Part shown: piece by piece, positions 7,542-18,027 of the stretch | Numbering within the stretch: position 1 is the stretch's first letter | How the letters are laid out: each line of letters starts with the position of its first letter | Assembly: GCA_903838025.1 (NCBI GenBank) | Contig: CAILXB010000177.1 | Span: 1-39,858 of the forward strand | Reading direction: 5' to 3' | Origin: an uncultured Chlorobiaceae bacterium | Lineage (GTDB): Bacteria > Bacteroidota > Chlorobiia > Chlorobiales > Chlorobiaceae | DNA: 39,858 nucleotides | Notes under the pieces: model-generated | Told to the model about the DNA's origin: nothing | What the model saw: the letters and a program-made list of their open reading frames with translations, nothing else | Database searches by the model: none | Program-made: the position numbers and the translations under genes

Positions 7542-9263
7542 CTATGCCGCAGACTCTGCCAGATGCGCTTCCACAAGTTTGCGGCGAAGAACCTTGCCTA
7601 CGGTTGATTTTGGCAGCACCAGGATGAATTCGACATGTTTGGGTACTTTGTAGGCTGCAAGGTCTTTGCGGCAATGCTCCCGGAGTTCATCAACCGTGAG
7701 CTGGTGGCCCGAGCGCAGCACAATCCACGCCTTAACCGCTTCACCCTGATAAGCATCGGGCACACCGGCCACACCAACTTCGAGCACTGCGGGGTGGACG
7801 GCTATGGCCTCTTCAACTTCGCGGGGCCAGACCTGAAAACCACCGGGCTTGATAACATCTTTTTTACGGTCAACAATAAAAAGGTAGCCATCTTCATCGA
7901 GATAGCCGAGATCGCCGGTAAAGAGCCAGCCGTCGCGGAGCACGAGTGCGGTCTCCAGGGGGTTCTGCCAGTACTCTTTCATGAGCTGGGGGGCTCGCAT
8001 GATGATCTCCCCTATTTCAAGCTCACGAAGAGTTTCAATACCGGTTTCCGGATCAACAATCCGTATCTCGACATCCGGCACAGGAATGCCTACCGATCCA
8101 TGCTTGTAGGTTCCCTTAATTGGAGTAAAGACCGAGGCAAGTGCGGCTTCGGTAAGGCTGTAGGCGTCGATAATGTGCCCTCCCGTCAGCTCCTCAAAAC
8201 GTCTTTTGGTTTCGAGCATGAGCGGTGCTGCGCCCGAAACACTCAGTTTGAGCGATTTAAGCATCGAACTGTCACGCTTGACTTTGGGGTGGTTGAGCAG
8301 TGCGGTAAAGAGAGTCGGCACACCGGGAAGTACCGCCGCTTTCAGGGTTTTGATGGTATGCAGCAGGTCGTCAAGATCACGCGGATTTGGCACAAGTGCA
8401 ACCGGGTAGCGCTCAATCAATGCCGCAGTCAAAATGCCAACCTGGGCATAGACGTGAAAGAGTGGCATGTTGAGCAGGATAATGTCTTTTCCTTTTTCAA
8501 GGATGACCTGGAACCAGCTCGCAATCTGCATTCCGGTCATCACCATCGCCTGATGAGAGATGACCACGCACTTGGGGTTACCGGTTGTGCCGCCGGAAAA
8601 GAGGAAAATTGCCGGATCATCATGCTTGATGGCAACCGGTGCAAATTTTCCACCGGTTTGGGCAGCAAGAAGAGCGCTCAGCCAGTGGTCTCCGGGATGC
8701 AGTTTCACCCTGTGCCCATCCTTTTTCTCTTTGAAGAGCCTGAAGAGCGTACTGTTGATGGGTGAAAGATACTCCTTGATGCTGGTAACAATCACCCTTT
8801 TGAGACGCGAAACGCTCTGGGCAATCTTGATTTTTTCGTAGAAAGGGGTGAGGACAATGACGGTCTCTGCACCGCATTCGTTGAGGGCGTGCTCAAGCTC
8901 GTTGACGGTGTAGAGTGGATTCATGGGCACAGCAATGGCGCCAGCTTTCCAGACTCCGAACTCGCTGATGATCAGTTGCGGTGAATTGGGCATGACGAGG
9001 GCAACCCGATCCTCCTTGCGCAATCCAAGCGAGAGCAGAGCTCGGGCGAGCGCATCGCTTTGCTGCTCCAGTTCGCGGTATGAGAGAGCACTTCCCTTAA
9101 AATACATTGCGGGATGGCGAGGCTGCTCCACGACACTTCTGCGGAGAACATCGACCAGTGTCTCTTCCGGGTAAGGATGAAGCGTGTGGGGAACTCCCTT
9201 GTCGTAATGGCGAATCCAGGGCTTTGCTCTCATGGCTGTTTTTTTTACTTGAGAAAGAAACAT
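7542..9263 (-). CDS. fadD: Long-chain acyl-CoA synthetase / AMP-dependent ligase
   Basis: FLFSGGTTGNPKCVVISHQ, GWLFTGDLGYLDEDGYLFIVDRKKDVI, STVGKVLRRKL. Start trimmed from ORF start 9317. Confidence 0.85.
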   Translation of the reverse strand: MFLSQVKKTAMRAKPWIRHYDKGVPHTLHPYPEETLVDVLRRSVVEQPRHPAMYFKGSALSYRELEQQSDALARALLSLGLRKEDRVALVMPNSPQLIISEFGVWKAGAIAVPMNPLYTVNELEHALNECGAETVIVLTPFYEKIKIAQSVSRLKRVIVTSIKEYLSPINSTLFRLFKEKKDGHRVKLHPGDHWLSALLAAQTGGKFAPVAIKHDDPAIFLFSGGTTGNPKCVVISHQAMVMTGMQIASWFQVILEKGKDIILLNMPLFHVYAQVGILTAALIERYPVALVPNPRDLDDLLHTIKTLKAAVLPGVPTLFTALLNHPKVKRDSSMLKSLKLSVSGAAPLMLETKRRFEELTGGHIIDAYSLTEAALASVFTPIKGTYKHGSVGIPVPDVEIRIVDPETGIETLRELEIGEIIMRAPQLMKEYWQNPLETALVLRDGWLFTGDLGYLDEDGYLFIVDRKKDVIKPGGFQVWPREVEEAIAVHPAVLEVGVAGVPDAYQGEAVKAWIVLRSGHQLTVDELREHCRKDLAAYKVPKHVEFILVLPKSTVGKVLRRKLVEAHLAESAA

Positions 9264-9294
9264 AGTACATTCTGAAAGGGTGCAAAACAACTTT

Positions 9295-10587
9295 TTACTG
9301 CATCGACTCCACCACATCGTAAACTGCCGTGGTTAATTGTGCAAGCTCTTCGTCACGCATAATGAATGGGGGCATCAGATAGACCAGGCGACCAAAGGGA
9401 CGAACCCACACCCCTTTTTCAACAAACTGTTTTTGAATGAGAGCCATATCGACGGGACTATGCAGCTCGACCACCCCTATGGCTCCAAGCACTCGCACAT
9501 CAGCGACATTCATTAAACCCTTGCAGGGCTCCAACCTTTGACGAAGCCCGGCTTCAAGCCGCAGCACCGATGCCTGCCAATCGTAACTGCAAAGAAGACT
9601 AATACTTGCGGAGGCAACAGCACAGGCAAGGGGGTTGGCCATAAAGGTGGGACCGTGCATGAAGAGCCCTGGATTACCTGAACAGATTGCCTCTGCCACC
9701 CTCTCTGTTGTCAGCGTTGCGGCCAAGGTCATGTAACCGCCGGTCAGCGCCTTGCCGACACAGAGGATATCGGGCACTACGTCAGCATGTTCAAGAGCGA
9801 ACATCTTTCCTGTACGGCCAAAACCGGTGGCGATTTCGTCGAAAATGAGCAGCACATCATAATAGTCGCAAAGTTCGCGGAGCAGAGAGAGATAGTGCGG
9901 AGAGTAAAAGCGCATTCCACCCGCACCCTGAACCACCGGTTCAATGATGACTGCGGCAATCTCGCGGTGATGCTCTTCAAGCTTCTGGCGAAGATCAGCC
10001 ATATCGGTTTCGGTGCAAGGCTCAGAAAATCGGGGGGCTGGGGCTTCGGCAAAGAACTGTTCCGGCATCACCCCTTTGAAGAGGGAGTGCATACCGGTTA
10101 CCGGATCACAGACCGACATGGCTGCAAAGGTGTCGCCGTGGTAGCCGGAGCGGACGGTCAGCAGCCGGTTTTTCAGGGGTTTATCCAGAGCCGCCCAGTA
10201 CTGAAAAGCCATCTTGATGGCCACTTCAACGGCGACAGAACCGGAGTCGCTGAAAAAAAGCTTCTTCAGGGGCTCAGGCGTTAGCGACACCAACTGTTTT
10301 GCAAGGGTTATGGCTGGCTGATGGGTGAGACCTCCGAACATGACATGGCTCATCAGTTGCAGTTGCCTGACTACCGCCTCATTGAGCACAGGGTGGTTGT
10401 AGCCGTGGATGGCGGCCCACCAGGAGGACATGCCATCAACAAGGCGACGGCCATCCTCAAGCTCAAGAAAGACGCCGCTGGCACAAGCAACCGGATAGAC
10501 TGGCAGAGGAGCTGTTACGGAGGTGTAGGGATGCCAGAGATGGTGGCGATCAAAATCAAGATCAAAGGAGGCTGCTTGCGTGGCCAT
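9295..10587 (-). CDS. bioA: Adenosylmethionine-8-amino-7-oxononanoate aminotransferase
   Basis: [30 protein letters not shown]-lysine region [15 protein letters not shown]. Confidence 0.93.
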   Translation of the reverse strand: MATQAASFDLDFDRHHLWHPYTSVTAPLPVYPVACASGVFLELEDGRRLVDGMSSWWAAIHGYNHPVLNEAVVRQLQLMSHVMFGGLTHQPAITLAKQLVSLTPEPLKKLFFSDSGSVAVEVAIKMAFQYWAALDKPLKNRLLTVRSGYHGDTFAAMSVCDPVTGMHSLFKGVMPEQFFAEAPAPRFSEPCTETDMADLRQKLEEHHREIAAVIIEPVVQGAGGMRFYSPHYLSLLRELCDYYDVLLIFDEIATGFGRTGKMFALEHADVVPDILCVGKALTGGYMTLAATLTTERVAEAICSGNPGLFMHGPTFMANPLACAVASASISLLCSYDWQASVLRLEAGLRQRLEPCKGLMNVADVRVLGAIGVVELHSPVDMALIQKQFVEKGVWVRPFGRLVYLMPPFIMRDEELAQLTTAVYDVVESMQ

Positions 10588-10608
10588 ACCGATAAAGGCT
10601 ATAAAAGG

Positions 10609-11286
10609 TTATGATAAAGAAAGCCGCTCAACAGCATCAAAATCAAGCAGCCCCTCACGCAGGTCGATGATCGGTGCCGCACATCCCGCCTTGGCGAGGT
10701 ACCGACCAAGAAACGCACGGGTATCATCGGCGATCAGCTTGTCAATCTCCTGAAAACAGTTATAGAGAAGCCCCCTAAGAACAATTCCCCTGTGCTGACA
10801 GGCCTCGATGGAGAGGATGGTGTGGTTGATGCTGCCAAGCCGGGGGCTCGTTACCAGCAGAAGCTCATAGCCAGCATCCCGGATATAGTCGGCAAAAAGG
10901 ATATCGGGGGTGAGGGGGACAAGAAGCCCGCCAACCCCCTCAAGAAGCACCAGGTCGTACCGTTGCTGCAAGGCAAGGGTAGAGAGGCTGATACGGTGAA
11001 GATCGACCTCCGTGCCTTCCAGCCGTGCGGAAAGGTGCGGAGAGGCTGGATAGCGGAAAACAGTGGTGCAGGTGAGTCCCTCCCGGTCAGCATCCTGCAC
11101 TCCGATGCCCATCAGGCGACGGTGTTCAAGGATATCTTCCGCAATTCCTTCACAGCCGGTCTGCACAATTTTCTGTGTTATGACCCGTTTACCCTGCTGA
11201 AGGAGGGCCCTGGCCAGCAGACCGGTCATGTATGTTTTTCCAATTCCGGTATCGATACCGCCAACAGCCAGAACAGTTCCGCTCAT
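10609..11286 (-). CDS. bioD: Dethiobiotin synthetase
   Basis: GGIDTGIGKTYMTGLLARALL, EGVGGLLVPLT. ATG overlaps the bioC stop (ATGA). Confidence 0.9.
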   Translation of the reverse strand: MSGTVLAVGGIDTGIGKTYMTGLLARALLQQGKRVITQKIVQTGCEGIAEDILEHRRLMGIGVQDADREGLTCTTVFRYPASPHLSARLEGTEVDLHRISLSTLALQQRYDLVLLEGVGGLLVPLTPDILFADYIRDAGYELLLVTSPRLGSINHTILSIEACQHRGIVLRGLLYNCFQEIDKLIADDTRAFLGRYLAKAGCAAPIIDLREGLLDFDAVERLSLS

Positions 11287-12065
11287 AGGGTTCTCTTTTT
11301 CATACAGCAATAGAGAGGATGATAGGTCAGGTAAACACCATTTTCAGAGGAAAAGAGGCGCCGGTACTCTGCTAAAAAATGGAGATAACGACTTTTTGTC
11401 CATGAACGACGAAGCAGCCCGTTGACGCCGGTAGAGCGGATATGGTGCAGCATCGCTTCTGGGGACGTAAACTCCATTCGCAAGGTCTCTTCGCGACTGA
11501 CAGTTATCTCAAAAAAACGTCCGGCAAGCAGTTCAAGCTCCCCGAGGGTGTAATAGCTGAGTCCAACACCCTCGATGAGCGATATTTCACGCATGTTCGA
11601 GGGACCGAAAGTGGTAAAAGCAAACGTCCCTCCGGGCTTGAGGTGAGCCTCTATCTTTCTGAAAAATCCGTCAAGGTCATTGAGCCATTGCAGTGTAGCA
11701 TTCGAAGCAACAAGGTCGAGCGATTGAGGCAAGGGCTTCAGGCTCTCAATATCCCCGGCAAGAAAGTGAAACTCACCGACAGCAAAGCGGTCAAGAACCC
11801 CCTGAAGAGAGAAGCGACTCTCGGCAACAAGATCATTGGCATAATAGCTGTTGACGTTGCAACGGCCCAGCAGCTCCGCCATGAGTGCGCCTGAGCCTGA
11901 GCCAACTTCAAGGATCCGCTCAAACGACCGGCCCGGCTCCTGCTCGCAGATGATCTCTGCAAGTTCACAGGCCATCGCTTTCTGTACCACGGCCTGACTG
12001 CTGTAGCTGCGCAGGGTTCGGCAAAATCGGTCGCGAACCAGTTGCTTGTTGATCAATGGATACAT
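11283..12065 (-). CDS. bioC: Malonyl-[acyl-carrier protein] O-methyltransferase
   Basis: SAM-binding ILEVGSGSGALMAEL, DLVASNATLQWL. Lies between bioG and bioD. Confidence 0.88.
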   Translation of the reverse strand: MYPLINKQLVRDRFCRTLRSYSSQAVVQKAMACELAEIICEQEPGRSFERILEVGSGSGALMAELLGRCNVNSYYANDLVAESRFSLQGVLDRFAVGEFHFLAGDIESLKPLPQSLDLVASNATLQWLNDLDGFFRKIEAHLKPGGTFAFTTFGPSNMREISLIEGVGLSYYTLGELELLAGRFFEITVSREETLRMEFTSPEAMLHHIRSTGVNGLLRRSWTKSRYLHFLAEYRRLFSSENGVYLTYHPLYCCMKKRTL

Positions 12066-12742
12066 TCGAGCACCTCCTGCAGGTTCCTGAAATGAAAAAA
12101 GGGAAAGTGTGGCATATCAGCAATAACAGTTTGAGGAAGAGCTTTCCATGCACGGTACTGCTGCTCGGCCGGAACAACAAGATCACGTCCTCCAATAATG
12201 GCATGAGTATAGCGCCATGCGGTACCGCCAGCCGGACCCACCGTCAGGAAATGCTCCTGCAACCGCTCCAACTCCTCGTGTTGATCGGCAGCAGAGCGAT
12301 CGGGCGACATCGAGGAAAAAAGGGTGTATGCTTCGCCCGAGCCACACATCCTGCGGTTGAAACGGTTGCGGCTCTTTTCACTATAGGTTGCAAGGGTTGC
12401 CTGAAAAACCTCAGGGCAGATCCCTCTCTCTGCGTTGACCGGATACAGCGTACCATTGATGGCAATTGCGCACTCAATCGGGGGCAATGCAACGTGCTGG
12501 GCAACCCAGACACCGAATGACCAGGCAACCACGGTTATGCGCCCATACCGGGCAACCTCACTCATAACGCACGCTTCTGGTTCAAGGGTGCAATAGTCGT
12601 GGCAAATCAGCAGATCGGCCTCAAATCCTTCAGAAAGCGACTCGGCGAGAAGATGGTCGCCAATTCGGCGATCCATACCCCAGCCGTTGAAAAAAAGCAG
12701 CAGCTCTTCGGCACCCTCTTTTCTAAGCCATGTTGTTTTCAT
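12053..12742 (-). CDS. bioG: Pimeloyl-ACP methyl ester esterase
   Basis: LLLFFNGWGMD, VVAWSFGVWVAQ (nucleophile elbow), IIGGRDLVVP, MPHFPFF. DUF452-like. Confidence 0.85.
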   Translation of the reverse strand: MKTTWLRKEGAEELLLFFNGWGMDRRIGDHLLAESLSEGFEADLLICHDYCTLEPEACVMSEVARYGRITVVAWSFGVWVAQHVALPPIECAIAINGTLYPVNAERGICPEVFQATLATYSEKSRNRFNRRMCGSGEAYTLFSSMSPDRSAADQHEELERLQEHFLTVGPAGGTAWRYTHAIIGGRDLVVPAEQQYRAWKALPQTVIADMPHFPFFHFRNLQEVLECIH

Positions 12743-13908
12743 GCGGCTGCTATCCTCCCGACAATATCCGGAATTCGCTCAAGATCATTCCATTGCAGAG
12801 TCGATCGAAGTGAAATACGGATACGGGCGCTCTTTTCCGGGACAGTAGGCGGACGCACCGGCAAACAGAGAAATCCGGCATCACGAAGACGGGCGGAGAG
12901 TGCCACCGCGAGCGCATTGCTGCCGGTAATTACCGGTACAATATGGCTTTCGCCCGGGACATCAAGTGAGTGGGCAATGAGCTCACTGCGAAGCCTTGCG
13001 GCAAGCAGCAGGAGCGTCTGCCGCTCCCGGCTCATCAATGCCTGCCGCTCAAGGGTGAGCAAACTCCAGCCGAGAATGGCGGGTGGCAATGCTGTGGTAA
13101 AAATAAAGGAGCGCATGGTATTGATCAGGTACTCCCTGTAAAGGGTGCTCATCACGGCATAGGCTCCCGTTGAGGCGAGCGCCTTGCCGAATGTCCCGGT
13201 GATGATATCTATCTGCTGCACCACACCGACCGTTTCACAAAGGCCGAGGCCGCGCTCTCCAAAAACTCCAACACCGTGTGCTTCATCAACAACAAGAACT
13301 GCGCCGTACTTCTCTTTCAGGGCAACAAGGCGGGAGAGGTCTGCAAGATCTCCGTCCATGCTGAAAACCGATTCGGTGACAATGAATATCTGGCGGTAAC
13401 GGTCAACGGCAGCTACCAGCAACTCTTCAAGGTGATCGTAATCGAGGTGGCGGTAGCGCTGGTAGGGGGCTTCGGCAATTTTCATACCGTCAATAATGCT
13501 CGCATGGTTCTTCCTGTCACTGAGCACAAGATCATGACGACCGCAAAGCGCAGGAATGATACCAATGTTGGCATGATAGCCACTGTTGAAGACCAGCGCC
13601 GCTTCACGCCCGTAGAGTTCGGCAAGGGCATGCTCCAACTGGTCGTAGAGTGGATGGTTACCCGTCAAAAGGCGGGAAGAGGAGCTGGTCATGGCATACT
13701 CCCTCTCCCTGAACTCTTCGACATAACCGGCAAGCAGCTCCCGATCGTCGCCAAGGCCAAGATAGTCGTTTGAGGAGAGGTTCAAAAGAGCCCGACCACC
13801 CACCGCGATATGGGTGCCATGCCGGGCCGTGATATCAGGAAGAACCCGGTAGCGGTCGAGCTGGCGAAGCCCGTCAAGCTCCTGTTGAATCCGCTCCTGA
13901 AACTGCAT
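12739..13908 (-). CDS. bioF: 8-amino-7-oxononanoate synthase
   Basis: NLSSNDYLGLGDD, VVDEAHGVGVFGERGLG, ITGTFGKALASTGAY. Confidence 0.92.
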   Translation of the reverse strand: MQFQERIQQELDGLRQLDRYRVLPDITARHGTHIAVGGRALLNLSSNDYLGLGDDRELLAGYVEEFREREYAMTSSSSRLLTGNHPLYDQLEHALAELYGREAALVFNSGYHANIGIIPALCGRHDLVLSDRKNHASIIDGMKIAEAPYQRYRHLDYDHLEELLVAAVDRYRQIFIVTESVFSMDGDLADLSRLVALKEKYGAVLVVDEAHGVGVFGERGLGLCETVGVVQQIDIITGTFGKALASTGAYAVMSTLYREYLINTMRSFIFTTALPPAILGWSLLTLERQALMSRERQTLLLLAARLRSELIAHSLDVPGESHIVPVITGSNALAVALSARLRDAGFLCLPVRPPTVPEKSARIRISLRSTLQWNDLERIPDIVGRIAAA

Positions 13909-13920
13909 GGCTGCTCCCCC

Positions 13921-14925
13921 TCAGTTAAATGTTGCAATCTGGCGGGCAAATCGTTGGTCATCGGCAATGTCGCGCCCCCGTGTGGTCAGGTAGCCTCCTG
14001 TAAGATAACCATTTGCGCCCGAGAGCATCAAAAGTCCCTGAAAATCTTTCATAATGGTCTCTCTGCCTGCCGCAAATTTGATCACTTTATGAGGATGTGC
14101 AAGACGACAGATGGCAAAAGTTTTTACAATTTCAGCCACTGAAACAGGTTCTTTGCCTGCAAGCGGGGTACCTTCAATTGGCACAAGCACATTGAGCGGT
14201 ATAACTGAAACATCAAGTTCCTGCAGAGCAAAAATCATGGCAATGCGATCCTTCATGGTTTCACCTACCCCCATAATGCCGCCGCAACAGACGGAAATGT
14301 TGTTCTTTCTCAACAGCTTAATGGTCTCAATCCGCTCTTCGACGCTGTGCGTATCGGCAATAAGCTCGCTGTACCTGTCAGGCGCAACCTGAATATTGAT
14401 GTTGTAGTGAGCAATGCCGTGCGCCGCAAGTGCCGCCGCTGGCTCTTCGCCCAACATGCCAAGCGAAGCGCAGACGCTCAGTTCCGGCAGCTCCGCATGA
14501 AGGCGGTCAATCATGTCGAGCACCCGTTGAAACTCCGGGTTAATCCGTTTATAGCCGTAACCACTGGTTACGATTCCAAAGTGTGAGACCCCTGCGGAAA
14601 AACAGTTCCGCGCCTCAATCAGTACAGACTCTGCATCGACAAGATCATAAACCTCAATATCTGCCCGATTGTGGCGCGACTGTGCGCAAAAACGGCAATT
14701 TTCGCCGCAGACCCCCGATTTGGCATTCATAATGGAGCAGGCATGAAGCGCTTCAGATCCACTTCCGTAACGGTTTTTGACTTTGTTGGCCAGCGAAGCC
14801 AAATCAAGCGCAAGCTCACCCGGCAACTCTGCAAGTAGCAGAGCCTCGGCATGACTGATAGGTTCACCGGTTTCAAGTACACGGTATGCAGCGGCAATTT
14901 GGGGATGAAGCACTGGTTGATCCAT
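13921..14925 (-). CDS. bioB: Biotin synthase (radical SAM)
   Basis: [11 protein letters not shown] (CxxxCxxC), [23 protein letters not shown]. Confidence 0.93.
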   Translation of the reverse strand: MDQPVLHPQIAAAYRVLETGEPISHAEALLLAELPGELALDLASLANKVKNRYGSGSEALHACSIMNAKSGVCGENCRFCAQSRHNRADIEVYDLVDAESVLIEARNCFSAGVSHFGIVTSGYGYKRINPEFQRVLDMIDRLHAELPELSVCASLGMLGEEPAAALAAHGIAHYNINIQVAPDRYSELIADTHSVEERIETIKLLRKNNISVCCGGIMGVGETMKDRIAMIFALQELDVSVIPLNVLVPIEGTPLAGKEPVSVAEIVKTFAICRLAHPHKVIKFAAGRETIMKDFQGLLMLSGANGYLTGGYLTTRGRDIADDQRFARQIATFN

Positions 14926-14938
14926 AAAAATAAAGGGG

Positions 14939-15931
14939 TTATATGATTAATGGGCAGGTTCGCAGATGGGCCTCTCCCGATGAAACGAGGATAATTTCTC
15001 CCTCAGCACCCTCAAGCGTCAACTCTCCGAGGCGGGAGATTCCTCTCACCGTTCCGTTTATGCTTCGTTTTAACTGATCAATCGTCACCTCCTTCGACTG
15101 CAAAAGTGAGTACTCTTCAAGATAGGGAAGGATAAAACCGAGATCCTCCTCCACAAGCCACGCTTCGTAGAGTGGCTCAAAATAGTTCAGCACTACGGCA
15201 AGAAGTTTTGCTCTCGAAAAGAGTTGCCCGGTTTCAAGGAAGAGTGAGGTTGCACTCTCATGCAAAGGAGGCAGAAACTCTGACTGATTGACATTGATAC
15301 CGATTCCTACAACAACAAAGTGTGTAAGATCTGGCTCTGACTGCATTTCGCACAACACCCCGCATAACTTTTTGCCATTGGCCAAAATGTCGTTCGGCCA
15401 CTTGATCATCGGCGCAAGATCAAGCGAGAGAGCGCTCAATGCCTGGTGAAGAGCCACCGCCACAAGCAGTGTCAGTTGCGGCACACGAATTGACGGAAGA
15501 CTGGGCCGCAAAATCAGTGAAAAATAGAGATTGACGCCCGCAGGTGAGATCCAGGTACGCCCCATTCTCCCCCGGCCACCGGTCTGGGAATCGGCCACCA
15601 CAACGCAACCCTCCGCCGCACCCTCAACGGCAAGAGCCTTTGCGAGAATATTGGTCGAAGCTGTAACGGGGTGATAGGCAATCTTTCGGCCAAACCGTCG
15701 GGCAGCAAGAAACGACAAGACCTCAGCCTCTACGGGACGACCAGTCAAACCTGAAAGCCGGTACCCCCGTCCTGTTACAGCATCAAGAGAGTACCCTTCG
15801 CTACGCAACTGGCTGATATGCTTCCATACAGCACTTCTGGTAATGCCACATTCACGGCAAAGCGCTTCTCCCGATACAAAATCACCAGCAGTGATCATGC
15901 GGCTCAAAATTCGGGCGGTAACATCGTTCAT
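14939..15931 (-). CDS. birA: Biotin-[acetyl-CoA-carboxylase] ligase / biotin repressor with N-terminal HTH
   Basis: [26 protein letters not shown], ligase [13 protein letters not shown] and [15 protein letters not shown]. Start trimmed to MNDVTARIL. Confidence 0.92.
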   Translation of the reverse strand: MNDVTARILSRMITAGDFVSGEALCRECGITRSAVWKHISQLRSEGYSLDAVTGRGYRLSGLTGRPVEAEVLSFLAARRFGRKIAYHPVTASTNILAKALAVEGAAEGCVVVADSQTGGRGRMGRTWISPAGVNLYFSLILRPSLPSIRVPQLTLLVAVALHQALSALSLDLAPMIKWPNDILANGKKLCGVLCEMQSEPDLTHFVVVGIGINVNQSEFLPPLHESATSLFLETGQLFSRAKLLAVVLNYFEPLYEAWLVEEDLGFILPYLEEYSLLQSKEVTIDQLKRSINGTVRGISRLGELTLEGAEGEIILVSSGEAHLRTCPLII

Positions 15932-15976
15932 GAGAGGTAACAAAAAAGGCGAAAAAAACGCTACGTTTTCAAAAAA

Positions 15977-16008
15977 ATGTCAACCCGAATGTAGCTCCGG
16001 GTTTACAA
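15977..16008. promoter_or_regulatory. Candidate BirA operator
   Basis: ATGTCAACC-N14-GGTTTACAA; right arm perfect and left arm 7/9 versus consensus TTGTAAACC-N14/15-GGTTTACAA. 45 bp upstream of birA ATG. Confidence 0.8.
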
Positions 16009-16069
16009 CTTTGCAACAAGAAAACGCACCGTTACCTGGTAATTGAGAAGGTTTGAAAAGAGAGGCGCT

Positions 16070-17803
16070 TCATCGCTCCATTGCTGCCATGCTGGCGGTT
16101 TCGTAGTTTTTGCGGTAGGCCTGCACTCCCTGAAAAAGAGTGTATGCAATTTTTTTCTGCTCCTGGCGGTCACGAAGAATATGCTCCTCCCGTGCATTGG
16201 AGAGGTAACCCACTTCAACAAGGGCGCTCGGCATGGAAGGGCTCCATAACACCATAAAACCGGCCTGGTGCACTCCGCCTCTTGTATTGACCGTCTGCTG
16301 ATAATTTGGGTTAAGAATGTGGCGAGCAAGGGATGCTGACTGCCGGGCAAATGCGCTCTGGGCCATACTGCTCATGATAAGATACTCTTCAGTAAAGCCT
16401 TTGTAAGCCTGTGTGTAGTCAGCCTCCTGGCGTATCACCGAATTTTCAAACAGGGCAACTTCAAGAGCCTCTTTGGTTTTGTGGGCTCCGAGAATGTAGA
16501 CATCAGAACCCCGAACACTGCGGTCTGGATTTGCGTTGCAATGAATACTGATAAAAAGTTTTCCTCCGCTCTGGTTTGCTATTTTCCCCCTTTGAAGCAA
16601 AGGGATAAAGGTGTCCTCCTTTCTTGTATAGACGACCCGTACATCCGGCCACTTCTGCGAAATAAACTTCCCGAGATCACGAACAATATTGAGTGCTACA
16701 TCTTTTTCACTAGTGCCGTTTCCGCCTGTAGCCCCAGGATCCTTTCCTCCATGGCCTGCGTCAAGCACAATAGTATCAAGCTTCCACTTTTCAATATCGC
16801 GACTAAGAACTCGTGCAATCTGCCGCTCTTTGTCGTTGCGGCCAGCAGCCTGGGCATTGGCGTTACTGTGGACAACGATCGTGTAGCGATTGTGTTTGTT
16901 GTCGCGCTGAAATTCTACCGAATTCACAACAAACAAGCGATTGTCGAGCGCAATGGTAAACTGTAACCCTGATCCAGATGCCTGTTTTGGAGTGATTGAG
17001 CTGACCACACTTCCGCTGTACACTTTTGTCAAAGCGCTGATGTCACCAAATGCTTTTTCAAGGGAAAAATAGGTGTACCCCTCTTTGTTAAGCGTAACGA
17101 GTGAGGCCTGGGAAGCAATACCGGAAGCTGAAAAGGTGATAAGCGCTCCATCCGAACGTTTTTTGACCTCAATTCCAGTAATGACCGTTCTCTCTGTTTC
17201 AGCCCGCTTGTTGGCGGACTCTGCGTCAAGAGAGCCATCATCGTTGAGCGTCCCGACTGTTCCGTCCGATTCTCCAATACTTTTCCGGTCAAGCCGAATA
17301 CGTATTTGGCCAGACGACTGGTTATAAAGCACCTCCCTGTCGAGCCATACGTTGAAAAGCCGGCAGACCTGACTTACTGGCAGCAAAAGCCGTGATTGCT
17401 TCAGTACAGGAGCCGACGACAGTTGGATAATCCTTTTTGGAAGTTCAGGGTTTCTCGAAAGAACAAGAACAAAATTATTACCGGCCATAATCGTACAAAT
17501 CGTTCCGGGCATCCCGAGAGATTCTTCAATAACAAGCTTGCCCTGCTCATTACGATAACTCATGCGCAAAGCCCGCACCATGGATTCAAGATCAATCATC
17601 AGAAGGCCCGCTCTTTTCTGGGCTGCCACCTTCATAGTGTAACCCTGATCCTCTCCTGTCATCACCTGAAGCGAAACGGTGCACTCTCCAGGTTGCGCCG
17701 GTGAGAGTGCAGAAAGGGTTCTGAAGGAGAGCATCAACAGTGTCAGCAGCATCAGAGCGGACAAACCAGAACGAAGAATGCGCAAAAAGTGGAACATGAT
17801 CAT
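16070..17803 (-). CDS. N-acetylmuramoyl-L-alanine amidase (Amidase_3)
   Basis: TIVLDAGHGGKDPGATGGNGTSEKDVAL, FISIHCNANPDRSVRG, ALVEVGYLSNAREE; N-terminal signal. Confidence 0.9.
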   Translation of the reverse strand: MIMFHFLRILRSGLSALMLLTLLMLSFRTLSALSPAQPGECTVSLQVMTGEDQGYTMKVAAQKRAGLLMIDLESMVRALRMSYRNEQGKLVIEESLGMPGTICTIMAGNNFVLVLSRNPELPKRIIQLSSAPVLKQSRLLLPVSQVCRLFNVWLDREVLYNQSSGQIRIRLDRKSIGESDGTVGTLNDDGSLDAESANKRAETERTVITGIEVKKRSDGALITFSASGIASQASLVTLNKEGYTYFSLEKAFGDISALTKVYSGSVVSSITPKQASGSGLQFTIALDNRLFVVNSVEFQRDNKHNRYTIVVHSNANAQAAGRNDKERQIARVLSRDIEKWKLDTIVLDAGHGGKDPGATGGNGTSEKDVALNIVRDLGKFISQKWPDVRVVYTRKEDTFIPLLQRGKIANQSGGKLFISIHCNANPDRSVRGSDVYILGAHKTKEALEVALFENSVIRQEADYTQAYKGFTEEYLIMSSMAQSAFARQSASLARHILNPNYQQTVNTRGGVHQAGFMVLWSPSMPSALVEVGYLSNAREEHILRDRQEQKKIAYTLFQGVQAYRKNYETASMAAMER

Positions 17804-18027
17804 CGAATCATTATTTTTTCCCGATAGTCGGTCGGGGTAAAATAATAATAATAAAATATCTCTCTTCTCCCTCTACCTCCGGATTTTATTGCCCGAAATG
17901 ATCGCTTCCACAAAAAGCCCAAGGGGCTCAATCGAGCAGCGAAAAATGGTAAAATTTGTTTTTTGCTCTTCAACACCTATCTTTTTCAAAATTTTACTTG
18001 TAATGCTTTTAATACCGGTACTGATCA

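Noticed and set aside
7635-8765. 376-aa plus-strand ORF
   Set aside because: Antisense to the well-supported acyl-CoA ligase, with no recognisable motifs; typical shadow ORF.
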